A DNA stretch of 64,000 nt. Origin: Devosia sp. Root413D1. Its GTDB lineage: Bacteria > Pseudomonadota > Alphaproteobacteria > Rhizobiales > Devosiaceae. How positions within the stretch are numbered: position 1 is the stretch's first letter; each line of letters begins with the position of its first letter. Shown piece after piece: positions 35,604-44,404 of the stretch. The stretch covers positions 124,001 through 188,000 of the forward strand of contig NZ_LMEA01000013.1 of assembly GCF_001425235.1 (NCBI RefSeq). The letters are read 5' to 3'. The position numbers and the translations under genes are program-made. The notes beneath the pieces were generated by a model. It had not been told where the DNA came from. It did no database searches and saw only the letters and a program-made list of their open reading frames with translations.

Positions 35604-35675
35604 CGTTGATTGTTGCTTCGGTGGAGACGGCGGTAAACAACGCCGCACGGCGGAGCGACGTTGCAGAGGGACATC

Positions 35676-36884
35676 ATGAACAAATCCAGTATCCTTGGCC
35701 TCGCCGTTGCCGCGACCGTGCTCGGTCTCGCAGTTCCGGCGCTCGCCGAAGACGTCAAGATCGGCATTCTTGGCGATCTGACCGGGCCGATCGAAAGCCT
35801 GGCGCCGCCGATCGTCGCCGGCGCCCAGCTGGCCTTCGACCAGGTCAACGCCCAGGGCGGCATCCTCGGCGGCGGCAAGATCGTCTCCGTCACCGGTGAT
35901 AGCGCCTGCGATCCGTCCGTGGCCGGCCCGGCCGCCGACAAGCTCGTCAACACCGACCAGGTGACCGCCATTGTCGGCGCCTTCTGCACCGGCGCCACCA
36001 TCGGCGCTGCCACTGCTGCCGGCATCCCGGGCGGCGTCGTGCAGATCTCGCCGTCGGCTTCGGCGCCGGCGCTCACCACGCTCGAAGACAATGACCTGGT
36101 CTTCCGCACCACTCCGTCGGACGCCTTCCAGGGCGTCAAGCTTGCTGACCTCTTGACCCAGAAGGGCATCAAGGACGTTGCCGTCACCTACGTGAACAAC
36201 GACTACGGCAAGGGTCTCGCCGACGTGTTCGTCGCCCAGTTCACCGCCAATGGCGGCACTGTGTCGGCCAACATCGCGCATGAAGACGGCAAGGCCGACT
36301 ATCGCGCCGAGCTCGGCCAGCTGTCCTCGGGCGGCTCGCAGAACCTCGTCATCCTCGCCTACGCTTCGGGCTCGGGCAAGACTGTGCTGCAGCAGGCCAT
36401 CGAAGGCGGCGAATTCACCGCATTCGTCGGCGGCGACGGCATGATCGGCGACGACCTGGTGACCGGCCTCGATCCGGCTGCCGTCAACGGCAAGATCATC
36501 GCCACCCGCGCCGGTGCCTATACCGGTGCCTCGGCCGACACCTACATCAAGCTGGCGACCGATGCCGGCCAGGACCCGGCGGCGACCTATGCGCCGCAGG
36601 CTTACGACGCTGCGTTCCTCCTCGCCCTCGCGATCGAGAAGAACGGTTCGGCCAAGCGCGAAGGCCTTTCGGCCGCTCTGCGTGAAGTCGCTTCGGCTCC
36701 GGGCGAGAAGATCCTGCCCGGCGAGTGGGCCAAGGCGCTCGAGTTGATCAAGGCCGGCACCGACATCGACTATGATGGCGCTGGTGGTCCGGCGGACTTC
36801 GACAAGGCCGGCGACGTCGACGGCATCATCGTCGAGGTTGGCGTCACCGACGGCAAGTTCGTCGAAGTCGGCCCGGTGAAGTAA
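35676..36884 (+). CDS. livJ: Branched-chain amino acid ABC transporter, periplasmic binding protein
   Basis: A 402-residue secreted protein: signal peptide ending VPALAE, then VKIGILGDLTGPIESLAPP and AFDQVNAQGGILGG, the start of Leu/Ile/Val binding proteins. YVNNDYGKGLADVF and GDGMIGDDLV are further lobe motifs. Start ATG 35676 behind AGAGGG. It is followed by a strong terminator, so it is a single-gene transcript. The matching membrane and ATPase genes livMHFG lie about 3 kb away on the other strand; pairing with them is inferred. Confidence 0.9.
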   Translation: MNKSSILGLAVAATVLGLAVPALAEDVKIGILGDLTGPIESLAPPIVAGAQLAFDQVNAQGGILGGGKIVSVTGDSACDPSVAGPAADKLVNTDQVTAIVGAFCTGATIGAATAAGIPGGVVQISPSASAPALTTLEDNDLVFRTTPSDAFQGVKLADLLTQKGIKDVAVTYVNNDYGKGLADVFVAQFTANGGTVSANIAHEDGKADYRAELGQLSSGGSQNLVILAYASGSGKTVLQQAIEGGEFTAFVGGDGMIGDDLVTGLDPAAVNGKIIATRAGAYTGASADTYIKLATDAGQDPAATYAPQAYDAAFLLALAIEKNGSAKREGLSAALREVASAPGEKILPGEWAKALELIKAGTDIDYDGAGGPADFDKAGDVDGIIVEVGVTDGKFVEVGPVK

Positions 36885-36920
36885 GCACCTTCCCGAGGCC
36901 TCAGGCCTGCACCAATTCCG

Positions 36921-36955
36921 AGGCCCGGGAGCGATCCCGGGCCTTTTTCTTTTGC
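36921..36955 (+). terminator. Intrinsic terminator after livJ
   Basis: Ten-bp stem AGGCCCGGGA/TCCCGGGCCT with GCGA loop, followed by a T-rich run (TTTTTCTTTT). A textbook Rho-independent terminator. Confidence 0.92.
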
Positions 36956-36969
36956 CGCCTCTTGCAAGC

Positions 36970-37008
36970 AGACCGTTGGTCTCTTAATTACAGACCATCG
37001 TTCTCTTA
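36970..37008. promoter_or_regulatory. Tandem operator upstream of the SDR gene
   Basis: Two 17-bp direct repeats 22 bp apart: AGACCGTTGGTCTCTTA (36970-36986) and AGACCATCGTTCTCTTA (36992-37008). Each contains an AGACC-N3-GGTCT type inverted repeat, perfect in the first. Probable sites for the TetR regulator encoded downstream. Confidence 0.62.
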
Positions 37009-37021
37009 TTGAGGTGCAGCC

Positions 37022-37957
37022 ATGAGCTGGTCGACCAAGGACATTCCGGATCAATCGGGCAAGCTTGCCCTCATCACCGGCGCTACCGGTGGGTTAGGTT
37101 ATGAAACCGCACTGGCGTTGGCGCGTGCCGGCGCCGACGTGGTGCTGACCGGCCGCAATGCCGATAAGGGCGCCGCCGCCCTCGCCCGCATCCGCGCCGA
37201 AGTGCCGCGTGCAAAGGTGTCGTATGAGAGTCTCGATCTCGCCGCTCTCGCCAATGTCGCCGCCTTCGCCGAGCGCTTCACCAGCGCGCACGACCATCTC
37301 GACATCCTCGTCAACAATGCCGGCGTCATGGCGCCACCGCAGCGCGAGCTGACCGCCGACGGGCTCGAGCTGCAGTTTGCCACCAACTACCTGTCCCACT
37401 TCGCGCTGACCGGCCTGCTGTTGCCGCTTCTGGTGGCGGCAGCAGCACCCAGGGTCGTCTCGCTCGCCAGCGTAGCAGCCCGAGGGGGCAGGATCGATTT
37501 CGCCAACCTGCAGTCCGAGCATGACTACAAGCCGATGGTTGCCTACAGCCAGACCAAGTTGGCTTGCCTGATGTTCGGCTTCGAGCTGCAGCGGCGCAGC
37601 GACGCTGATGGCTGGGGGATTGCGAGTATGGTTGCGCATCCCGGAGTGGCGCGAACCGAGCTGATCGTCAACGGCATGGGTGACTCGAGCCCAGCCGGCT
37701 TGGCCCGTCGCTATCTCTCCATGCTGTTCCAGCCGGTGCCGCAAGGCGCGCTGCCAACCCTGATGGCAGCTACCGACATCCATGCCAGACCTGGCGGCTA
37801 CTATGGCCCGCGGGGGCTATTCGAGATCCGGGGATACCCGGGCGAAGCCTCGATCCCAGCCCAGTCGACCGACCTCGAGGTTGCCCGCAGGCTGTGGCAG
37901 GCCTCCGAGCAGCTGACCGGTATCCGCTTCCCCGATCGCGCCAGCGTTGCGGCTTGA
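37022..37957 (+). CDS. Short-chain dehydrogenase/reductase
   Basis: A 311-residue classical SDR. The cofactor loop is TGATGGLGYETALALARAGA, NNAGVMAPP is the NNAG block, and the catalytic Y-x3-K is in YSQTKLACL. The subgroup resembles retinol/protochlorophyllide reductase-like enzymes of light-dependent name but broad function. It is followed 33 bases later by a TetR gene and preceded by its likely operators, so the pair forms a self-regulated unit. Substrate unknown. Confidence 0.9.
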   Translation: MSWSTKDIPDQSGKLALITGATGGLGYETALALARAGADVVLTGRNADKGAAALARIRAEVPRAKVSYESLDLAALANVAAFAERFTSAHDHLDILVNNAGVMAPPQRELTADGLELQFATNYLSHFALTGLLLPLLVAAAAPRVVSLASVAARGGRIDFANLQSEHDYKPMVAYSQTKLACLMFGFELQRRSDADGWGIASMVAHPGVARTELIVNGMGDSSPAGLARRYLSMLFQPVPQGALPTLMAATDIHARPGGYYGPRGLFEIRGYPGEASIPAQSTDLEVARRLWQASEQLTGIRFPDRASVAA

Positions 37958-37990
37958 CAGTGGTCGCGGCGCGCCGCACCACAGCATCCG

Positions 37991-38638
37991 ATGACCACGA
38001 CGACATTCCAGCGGGCCCGAAAGCCCGAGGAGATCAGCGCACGCCGCGAGACCCTGCTCGCGGCGGCGGCTGAGTTGTTCGATGCCGAGGGCCCACTCGG
38101 CGCCGGCCTCAACGCTATTGCCGCCCGGGCCGGCTTTACCAAGTCCAATGTCTACCGTTACTTCGAGAGCCGCGAAGAGGTATTGCTGAGCCTGTTCCTC
38201 GCCGAGATGGAACACCTGGTTCCGGCGCTCTCGGCCGCTCTCGCCGCAACGCCCACAGGCGACCTCGACGCGCTGGCACGCTGCCTCACCGAGCAGTTCA
38301 TCTCCCGGCCCCGGTTTGCGCACCTCGCTTCGATCCTCTCCAGCACGCTCGAGGCCAACGTCTCGGAGGACACCATCGTCATGGTGAAGCGCACCATGGG
38401 CGGCATGACCGCTGAGATGGCCGCGGCACTCCGCACCCGATTGCCAAAAGCGTCGACCGAGGATGCACTGTGGGCCATGGCCATGATCGGCTCGCTGGTC
38501 GTCGGCATGTGGCCGGGCGCCCATCCAGCGCCCGCCGCCGAGCGCGTGCTGTCCCGCCCGGAATTCGCCCGGCACCGCCCCAACATCGAACGCGACCTGC
38601 CCCGCGCGGTGCGGGCGATCCTTGCCAGTATTGCTTAG
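37991..38638 (+). CDS. TetR/AcrR-family transcriptional regulator
   Basis: A 215-residue regulator. The helix-turn-helix is AIAARAGFTKSNVYRYFESR, followed by REEVLLSLFLAEMEHL. The C-terminal domain resembles TetR_C of the YcdC/RutR-like group. It is cotranscribed with the SDR gene and probably represses both through the tandem sites at 36970-37008. Confidence 0.9.
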   Translation: MTTTTFQRARKPEEISARRETLLAAAAELFDAEGPLGAGLNAIAARAGFTKSNVYRYFESREEVLLSLFLAEMEHLVPALSAALAATPTGDLDALARCLTEQFISRPRFAHLASILSSTLEANVSEDTIVMVKRTMGGMTAEMAAALRTRLPKASTEDALWAMAMIGSLVVGMWPGAHPAPAAERVLSRPEFARHRPNIERDLPRAVRAILASIA

Positions 38639-38668
38639 CGGGTAGGTTGCTGCCGCCGGTGGCTGTGG

Positions 38669-38771
38669 CCCCCCACCCTTGATCCCTCCCCGCAAGGGGG
38701 AGGAAGACGCAAACTGAGGGGGTAGTGTTAGGGTCTCCCTCCCCCTTGCGGGGAGGGGACAGGGGTGGGGG
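38669..38771. repeat. CTCCCC/GGGGAG palindromic repeat, family B, copy 5
   Basis: CCCCCCACCCTTGATCCCTC on the left and its mirrored GAGGGGACAGGGGTGGGGG on the right enclose stems CCCCGCAAGGGGG and CCCCCTTGCGGGG. It separates the convergent TetR and RES toxin genes. Confidence 0.8.
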
Positions 38772-38794
38772 TCAGCCCGCACCGGCACCAGAGA

Positions 38795-39448
38795 TCACGC
38801 CCCCAGCCGCCTCGCCTCGATCCGCTTCTCTTGGGCGCTGACCGTCACCTCCAGATGCTCCGCCTGCGCCACGTCGAGCACCTGGCTCGGCCGATAGGCG
38901 CAGACATTGCTGCCGCCGCGGTGGCGCACGCTGTCATAGAGCACGCCGTCTTCTCCAGCAGCCCGCAGGCCTTCGCCGAACGCCTGCCCCGCCGCATAGC
39001 TGTCGGAGGCATGCAGCTCCGGTTCGCTCCCGCGGATATCGCGATAGCTGCCCGCGAGCCGCGCCGTATAGCTGCGGAAGGTGCGCTGCAGCGTCTCCGT
39101 GCCGCGGGCCAGCGCTTCGCGCCTCAGATGATGCCCGACCTCGGCGATCGCAGTGACCAGCGCCGCCGCGGCGTACCAGGCGCCGAGCTCCGGCCCGTTG
39201 AAGCGCGAACCGCCCGGCGCTGCATGCAGGAACGCCGCCATGACGATGCTGGAATTGGCCCGGCCGAACACCCACTCGTGCTGCGGCAGGCGCGCCAGCC
39301 GCTGCCTGACCAGCCGGTCATTGGTCCAGCCGGCGAGCTCCATCACCGCCTCGGCATCGGCGGTGGTGGCGACAGTGTCGAACAGCCCGATCGGTGGAAA
39401 TCGCGACGGGATCAGCCGATGGCTCGGCTGCGGGGCGGGCGCCTGCAT
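38795..39448 (-). CDS. RES-domain toxin (NAD+ phosphorylase family)
   Basis: A 217-residue RES protein: HRLIPSRFPPIGLFDT, the nucleotide-site RFNGPELGAWYAA and the final block VLYDSVRHRGGSNVCAYRP. RES toxins (MbcT, ParT) deplete NAD+ or modify Prs when unneutralised. The start overlaps the antitoxin stop by one base (TGATG), which fixes the pairing and the translational coupling. All typical Arg, Tyr and Ser positions appear present. Confidence 0.9.
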   Translation of the reverse strand: MQAPAPQPSHRLIPSRFPPIGLFDTVATTADAEAVMELAGWTNDRLVRQRLARLPQHEWVFGRANSSIVMAAFLHAAPGGSRFNGPELGAWYAAAALVTAIAEVGHHLRREALARGTETLQRTFRSYTARLAGSYRDIRGSEPELHASDSYAAGQAFGEGLRAAGEDGVLYDSVRHRGGSNVCAYRPSQVLDVAQAEHLEVTVSAQEKRIEARRLGA

Positions 39449-39987
39449 CAGCGGATGACGATGTCGCTGTCTTCGTACGGGGTGAACGCCGCATCCAGCG
39501 CATTGGGTGGCATGTAAAGCCCACCGCGCGCCGCATCGAGGAAGCGCCGCACCGCCATCAGCCCGTCCTGCGTGCCCGAAGTGACCAGCGCCAGTGGCGG
39601 CTGCCCACCAAACAGCGGCGCCAGATGCGGCCCCTTGAGCCAGCGCACCCCTGCGGCCTCGTCGGCAAACAGCACACCCAGCGCCTGATGGATGCCGAAC
39701 ACCGCCGAGATGCGCAGCAGCGCATCGAGATCGAGCGTGAACGGCTGCAGCTCCCGCGCCAGCTTGGCCCAATGATGGTAGGTCGAGCGCGAGGGATAAC
39801 CGAGCACCAGCCGCCGCTGCTCCTCATTGAGGCCCCAGAGCTCGGCGATGTTGAGGAACGTCCGGAGCGCCGGCCCGCTCAGCCGGCGCCGGTTGGGCGC
39901 CGTGAACCGGCCGAAATCGACGATGTCGTCGCTGCCATTCGCCGGTACGAACGCCGCCTGCGGCTTTTCACGGAACCCGAACTGCAT
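39448..39987 (-). CDS. Xre/MbcA/ParS-type antitoxin (DUF2384)
   Basis: A 179-residue antitoxin. The N-terminal half holds a degenerate helix-turn-helix (NEEQRRLVLGYPSRSTYHHW) and the C-terminal DUF2384 part carries GIHQALGVLFADEAAGVRWL, which normally blocks the RES active site. The ATG at 39987 sits beside an operator at 39998-40032. It is the first gene of the pair, usual for Xre-RES modules. Confidence 0.9.
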   Translation of the reverse strand: MQFGFREKPQAAFVPANGSDDIVDFGRFTAPNRRRLSGPALRTFLNIAELWGLNEEQRRLVLGYPSRSTYHHWAKLARELQPFTLDLDALLRISAVFGIHQALGVLFADEAAGVRWLKGPHLAPLFGGQPPLALVTSGTQDGLMAVRRFLDAARGGLYMPPNALDAAFTPYEDSDIVIR

Positions 39988-39997
39988 GATACGCTCC

Positions 39998-40032
39998 TTG
40001 TCCGGATCAAGACATAGTCCAAATCCAGACAA
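39998..40032. promoter_or_regulatory. Operator of the Xre-RES module
   Basis: TTGTCCGGAT (39998-40007) and ATCCAGACAA (40023-40032) are inverted arms with one mismatch, separated by 15 bases. It lies just upstream of the antitoxin start, in the place where Xre/RES complexes autoregulate. Confidence 0.7.
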
Positions 40033-40071
40033 TTTACAAGCACACCCTCCAGATCTGGCCCGAGCCTGTCG

Positions 40072-41361
40072 CTACGCCTCGCGCCGCACCACTTCCGGGA
40101 TCAAGCCACGCGGCGCGTAGCGGAGCGCGATGGTGATCACCACGCCGAGCACGAACACTCGCATCTGGCTGGCGCGCGACTGGATTTCTGGGATCGCGCC
40201 CCAGCCCATATCGGTCGACCAGTTCGAGATGTTGTTGAACAGCCACTGCGACACCGGATCGGAGATCATCCAGGTGATGTAGATCAGCAGCGCCCCGAAC
40301 ACCGCACCCCAGTTATTGCCCGCCCCGCCGACGATCACCATCACCCAGATCAGGAAGGTGTGGTTGATCGGCTGATAGGCGCCCGGATCGTAGATCTGCT
40401 GGAAGCTCACCAGCATGGCGCCGCCGATGCCCATCAGCACCGAACCGAGCACGAAGATCTCGAGCTGCCGCCGGGTGACGTTCTTGCCCATCGAGGCCGC
40501 GGCGATGTGGTTGTCGCGGATCGCCCGCATCATCCGGCCCCATGGCCCGCCATAGGCGCGCTGCACCAGGAAGAAGGCAACGGCGAGCACGATGATCACG
40601 AGGCCCAGGAAGCCCAGCCGCGCATAGATGAACGACTCCGAGATCGACACGCCCTGCGCCTGCAGGTCCTGCGGGATCGGTGTTGGCCACGGGATCGGCG
40701 ACACGGTCAGCGTGCCGCGGGTCAGCCAGTCCATGTTCTTCAGCAGCGCGCGGATGATCTCCGAGATGCCAATGGTGGCGATGGCGAGGTAGTCGGTGCG
40801 GAGCCCCAGGCAGATCTTGCCCACCACATAGGCGACACCGGCTGCCAGCACCCCGCCGAACAGCCAGCCGAGCACCGGATGGAGACCGAGCCCACCGACC
40901 CAGCCGCCGCCGGAAGTCTCGATATAGGCCGCCGCCGGATCGATCTGGCTGCGATAGACGGTGTAGGCGACGATCCAGGCAAGAACGGTGACGACGCTCT
41001 TCCACCGCCCCTTGATGCCGATGCGATCGGCGTGCCGCGCCCCCCAGACCAGCAGGAACCCGGCGAGGAACGCCAGCAGCGCCTTGCCCAGCATCAGCGG
41101 CCCTTCCGAGCCCCAGAACTGCGCGTTGACCGGATAGGAGATGAAGGTGACGGCCGCGCCGCCCAGCATCAGCATGCCCATGATGCCGAAGTTGAACAGC
41201 CCGCCATAGCCCCACTGGATATTGAGGCCGAGCGCGATCAGTGCATAGGCAAAGCTCTGCACCAGGAGCAGCGAGATATTGGCGGCGCCGAGGAACCAGC
41301 CGATCACCGTGAACAGCACGAACAGGCCGGCGAACATCACGAGGGAGCGACGCGCGATCAT
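40072..41361 (-). CDS. livM: Branched-chain amino acid ABC transporter permease LivM
   Basis: A 429-residue permease with about ten hydrophobic segments, larger than many LivM proteins owing to an insert near residues 90-150. LGLNIQWGYGGLFNFG and GLRTDYLAIATIGISEI are LivM blocks; GRMMRAIRDNHIAAASMGKN is the ATPase-coupling loop. Start overlaps the livH stop (ATGA). It imports Leu, Ile, Val or related solutes with LivH, LivF and LivG. Confidence 0.93.
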   Translation of the reverse strand: MIARRSLVMFAGLFVLFTVIGWFLGAANISLLLVQSFAYALIALGLNIQWGYGGLFNFGIMGMLMLGGAAVTFISYPVNAQFWGSEGPLMLGKALLAFLAGFLLVWGARHADRIGIKGRWKSVVTVLAWIVAYTVYRSQIDPAAAYIETSGGGWVGGLGLHPVLGWLFGGVLAAGVAYVVGKICLGLRTDYLAIATIGISEIIRALLKNMDWLTRGTLTVSPIPWPTPIPQDLQAQGVSISESFIYARLGFLGLVIIVLAVAFFLVQRAYGGPWGRMMRAIRDNHIAAASMGKNVTRRQLEIFVLGSVLMGIGGAMLVSFQQIYDPGAYQPINHTFLIWVMVIVGGAGNNWGAVFGALLIYITWMISDPVSQWLFNNISNWSTDMGWGAIPEIQSRASQMRVFVLGVVITIALRYAPRGLIPEVVRREA

Positions 41362-42359
41362 GTCGAGGCTCCCTTGAAGATACCAGTCGGGCGCCACAGC
41401 AGCACCACCACGAGGATCACGAAGGCCACCGTCAGCTTGTACTCGGTCGGCACGATTGCCAGCGTCGCCGGCAGCTCGAACGGCAGTGAGCCGGCCACAG
41501 GCCTGAGCAGCACCGACCAGTTGAAGATCGCCAGCGTCTCGGCAAAGCCGATCAGGAAACCGCCGGCGATGGCGCCGTAGGATTGCCCCAGCCCACCGAC
41601 GATTGCCGCCGCGAAGATCGGCAGGACGATGTTGAACGCCAGGTCCGGCTTCAGGTTGACGTCGAGCGCCAGCATGGTGCCGGCCATCGCCGCGAGCGAG
41701 CCGGCAATGATCCAGGTTACCCGCACCACCAGCTTGGTGTTGATGCCCGAAACCTGCGCCAGGTCGGCATTGTCAGCCATGGCGCGCATCGCCTTGCCGA
41801 GCCGCGAACGGGTGAGGAAGAAGTGCAGCGCCAGCACCGCCACCGCGGTGCAGAGCACCATCAGCAATTGCGGCTGGGTGAAGTTGATGGTGCGGGTGAC
41901 GCCCTCGAGCGGCACCGGGATGCGCACCAGCTGCTTCTGCTCGGTCTCGAAGAACGAGTAGGTGCCCGAACCGAAGAACAGCCGGATCATCCCCTGGATG
42001 ATCAGCGTCACGCCGATCGAGGCGATCAGCATGGTCACCGGTCGTGCCCCGCGTTTGCGCAGCGGCGCGTAGAACCCCTTGTCGAGCCCCAGCGCGATGA
42101 TCGCGGCGAGGATCATCGCCAGCGGCAGCACCAGAAAGCCGGTCGGCACCACCGGGGTGGTGATGCCCAGCGCCGTTGCCGCCATGGCGAGCAGGAACGC
42201 GATGAACGCCCCCATGGTCATCATGTCGCCATGGGCGAAATGCGCGAAGCGCAGGATCCCGAAGATCAGCGTCACGCCGATGGCGCCGACCGCATAGATC
42301 GAGCCCAGCACCACGCCGGCGACGACGACGTTGTTGAAAAAGAAGATCAGTTCATTCAT
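41358..42359 (-). CDS. livH: Branched-chain amino acid ABC transporter permease LivH
   Basis: A 333-residue permease. GSIYAVGAIGVTLIFGILRF and AHFAHGDMMTMGAF are the LivH start, and GKAMRAMADNADLAQVSGIN is the coupling loop. AAIVGGLGQSYGAIAGGF is the usual C-terminal block. Lies between livF and livM in a leftward operon. Confidence 0.94.
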   Translation of the reverse strand: MNELIFFFNNVVVAGVVLGSIYAVGAIGVTLIFGILRFAHFAHGDMMTMGAFIAFLLAMAATALGITTPVVPTGFLVLPLAMILAAIIALGLDKGFYAPLRKRGARPVTMLIASIGVTLIIQGMIRLFFGSGTYSFFETEQKQLVRIPVPLEGVTRTINFTQPQLLMVLCTAVAVLALHFFLTRSRLGKAMRAMADNADLAQVSGINTKLVVRVTWIIAGSLAAMAGTMLALDVNLKPDLAFNIVLPIFAAAIVGGLGQSYGAIAGGFLIGFAETLAIFNWSVLLRPVAGSLPFELPATLAIVPTEYKLTVAFVILVVVLLWRPTGIFKGAST

Positions 42360-42364
42360 TGCCG

Positions 42365-43069
42365 TCAGCCCCCCAAGAAGCTCTTGGCGACTTCGGGATC
42401 GGCGATGAGCTCGGCGCCCGTGCCGGTGAAGCGGTTCTTGCCGGTGGCGAGCACGAACCCGCGCGAGGCAAAGGCCAGCGCCTGCCGCGCGTTCTGTTCG
42501 ACCATCAGGATGGCGACCCCCGCCTTGTTGACCTTGACGATCTGCTCGAAGATTTCGAGCACGTAACGGGGGCTGAGGCCTGCCGACGGTTCGTCGAGTA
42601 AGAGGAGCTTGGGCTGGCTCATCAGCGCCCGGCCCATCGCCACCATCTGGCGCTGTCCGCCAGAAAGCTCACCCGCCGGCTGCCGGCGCTTTTCGCGCAG
42701 CACCGGGAACATGTCGTAGACCCATTCCATCGTCGGCTTGAAGTCGTCGGTCCGGGTGAACGCCCCCATCTCGAGGTTCTCTTCAACGCTCATCGAGGTG
42801 AAGACGTTCTTTTCCTGCGGCACGAAGCTCAGCCCCTTGGGCACCAGCCGGTCCGGCAGCGAGTTCTGGATCGCTTCGCCATGAAAGCTGATCGAGCCTT
42901 CGGTGACTTTTAAGAGCCCGAAGATCGCCTTCAGCGTCGTCGACTTGCCGGCCCCGTTCGGGCCGACGATCACGCCGATATCGGACTGTTCGATCGCGAG
43001 GTTAACGCCATTGAGGATCGGCGCGCCGCCGTATCCGCCGACGACGTCCTTGATGTCGAGCAGTGCCAT
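42365..43069 (-). CDS. livF: Branched-chain amino acid ABC ATPase LivF
   Basis: A 234-residue ATPase. Walker A GPNGAGKST, signature LSGGQRQM, Walker B LLLLDEPSAGLSP and switch VEQNARQAL are LivF-like. The start overlaps the livG stop (TAATG). It powers the LivHM channel together with LivG. Confidence 0.95.
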   Translation of the reverse strand: MALLDIKDVVGGYGGAPILNGVNLAIEQSDIGVIVGPNGAGKSTTLKAIFGLLKVTEGSISFHGEAIQNSLPDRLVPKGLSFVPQEKNVFTSMSVEENLEMGAFTRTDDFKPTMEWVYDMFPVLREKRRQPAGELSGGQRQMVAMGRALMSQPKLLLLDEPSAGLSPRYVLEIFEQIVKVNKAGVAILMVEQNARQALAFASRGFVLATGKNRFTGTGAELIADPEVAKSFLGG

Positions 43070-43851
43070 TACGCGGCCTCCACCGGAGAGCCGAAATAGG
43101 CCTCGATAATCTCGGGGTTGGCACGGATCTCGCTCATCGGACCCTCGGCGATCTTCTCGCCCTGCGCCATGACGATCACCGGGTCGCACAGCCGCCCGAT
43201 CAGATCCATGTCGTGCTCGATGACGAAGAAGGTGTAGCCGAGCTCCTGGTTCATCCGCTCGATATTGGCGGCCAGATCCTGCAGCAGCGTGCGGTTGACG
43301 CCGGCCGCCACCTCGTCGAGCAGCACCACCTTGGCGTCGACCATCATGGTGCGGCCGAGCTCCAGGAGCTTTTTCTGCCCACCCGAGAGGTTCCCAGCGA
43401 GCTCGTGCTTCACATGCCCGAGCTTCAGGAAATCGATGACGTCGAGCGCCTTCTGCCGCACCGAGCGCTCGGCCTGCTTGATGGCGCCGGGCATCAGCCA
43501 GGTCTTGACCAGGCTCTCGCCCGGCTGGCCCGAGGGCACCATCATCAGGTTCTCCAGCGCCGTCATGTTGGAGAATTCATGCGCGATCTGGAAGGTGCGC
43601 AGCATGCCGCGGTGAAACAGCTGATGCGGTTTCAGCCCGGTAACATCCTGGCCATCAAAGACAATCTGCCCGCTATCGGGCACGATATTGCCCGCGACCA
43701 GGTTGAACAGCGTCGATTTACCGGCGCCGTTCGGCCCGATCAGCCCGGTGATCGAGCCGCGCTCGACCCGAAGCGAACAATCGTTGACTGCGCGCAAGCC
43801 GCCAAAGCGCTTGCTGACGTTCTTCACGTCGATGACTGCGTCGAAGGACAC
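43069..43851 (-). CDS. livG: Branched-chain amino acid ABC ATPase LivG
   Basis: A 260-residue ATPase. Walker A GPNGAGKST, signature LSGGQKKLLE, Walker B VVLLDEVAAGVN and switch VIEHDMD. The LivG-specific RTFQIAHEFSNMTALEN is present. I chose GTG 43851 (SFDAVIDVKNVSKRFGG), behind AGGACGGGGG; the upstream residues look non-coding. It is first of the livGFHM operon, with the promoter in the 150 bases before mgsA. Confidence 0.94.
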   Translation of the reverse strand: MSFDAVIDVKNVSKRFGGLRAVNDCSLRVERGSITGLIGPNGAGKSTLFNLVAGNIVPDSGQIVFDGQDVTGLKPHQLFHRGMLRTFQIAHEFSNMTALENLMMVPSGQPGESLVKTWLMPGAIKQAERSVRQKALDVIDFLKLGHVKHELAGNLSGGQKKLLELGRTMMVDAKVVLLDEVAAGVNRTLLQDLAANIERMNQELGYTFFVIEHDMDLIGRLCDPVIVMAQGEKIAEGPMSEIRANPEIIEAYFGSPVEAA

Positions 43852-43999
43852 CCCGCCCCCGTCCTGATGAAATCGTTCTTCTTCGCGGCTTATGCCGGTT
43901 TTGCGGTCATCTGCGCATATGCACAAACACCGGTCAACCAAGCACCGCGTTTCGATTGGGGGCGGCTATTATAGGGTTGTGGAGACTTTGACCAGACGG

Positions 44000-44362
44000 T
44001 CAAAGCGCCGCGAGCACTGCGTCGGCCGTTCTGTGGTTTGGCGCCAACAGAATGTTGTAGAGCGTCGCCAGCCGCGTCAGCGACTTGATATCGACGTCAT
44101 GCGGCATGGCGGTCAGCGGATCCTGGAAGAACACCAGCGCATCGAGCCGGCCCTCGGCGATCATTGCGCCCAGCTGCGCATCGCCGCCCAGCGGCCCGCT
44201 GAGCAGCCGCGTCACCGGCAACCCGGTGCCGTCGGTCACCCGTCCACCGCTGGTGCCGGTGCCCCACAGCTCATGCAAGGCGAGCTTGTCCCGGTTGAGC
44301 TTCGCCCAGGCGACCAGTTCGTCCTTCTTGTCGTCGTGCGCCACGAGCCCGATCCGCGCCAT
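44000..44362 (-). CDS. mgsA: Methylglyoxal synthase
   Basis: A 120-residue enzyme that turns dihydroxyacetone phosphate into methylglyoxal and phosphate. RIGLVAHDDKKDELVAWA, WGTGTSGGRV, LLSGPLGGDAQLGA and FFQDPLTA are the conserved blocks; the catalytic Asp and His are in place. ATG 44362 behind GGAG; its start is 43 bases past the stop of the DUF1801 gene. The window also carries gloB, the last step of methylglyoxal detoxification. Confidence 0.95.
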   Translation of the reverse strand: MARIGLVAHDDKKDELVAWAKLNRDKLALHELWGTGTSGGRVTDGTGLPVTRLLSGPLGGDAQLGAMIAEGRLDALVFFQDPLTAMPHDVDIKSLTRLATLYNILLAPNHRTADAVLAAL

Positions 44363-44404
44363 GGGAAATCTCCGGAGGTAGTCGTCGGAGGTTTTCTGCA
44401 CGGC

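Noticed and set aside
35448-35675. Riboswitch before the LivJ-type gene
   Set aside because: Only a simple 7-bp hairpin is visible; no conserved aptamer core recognised.
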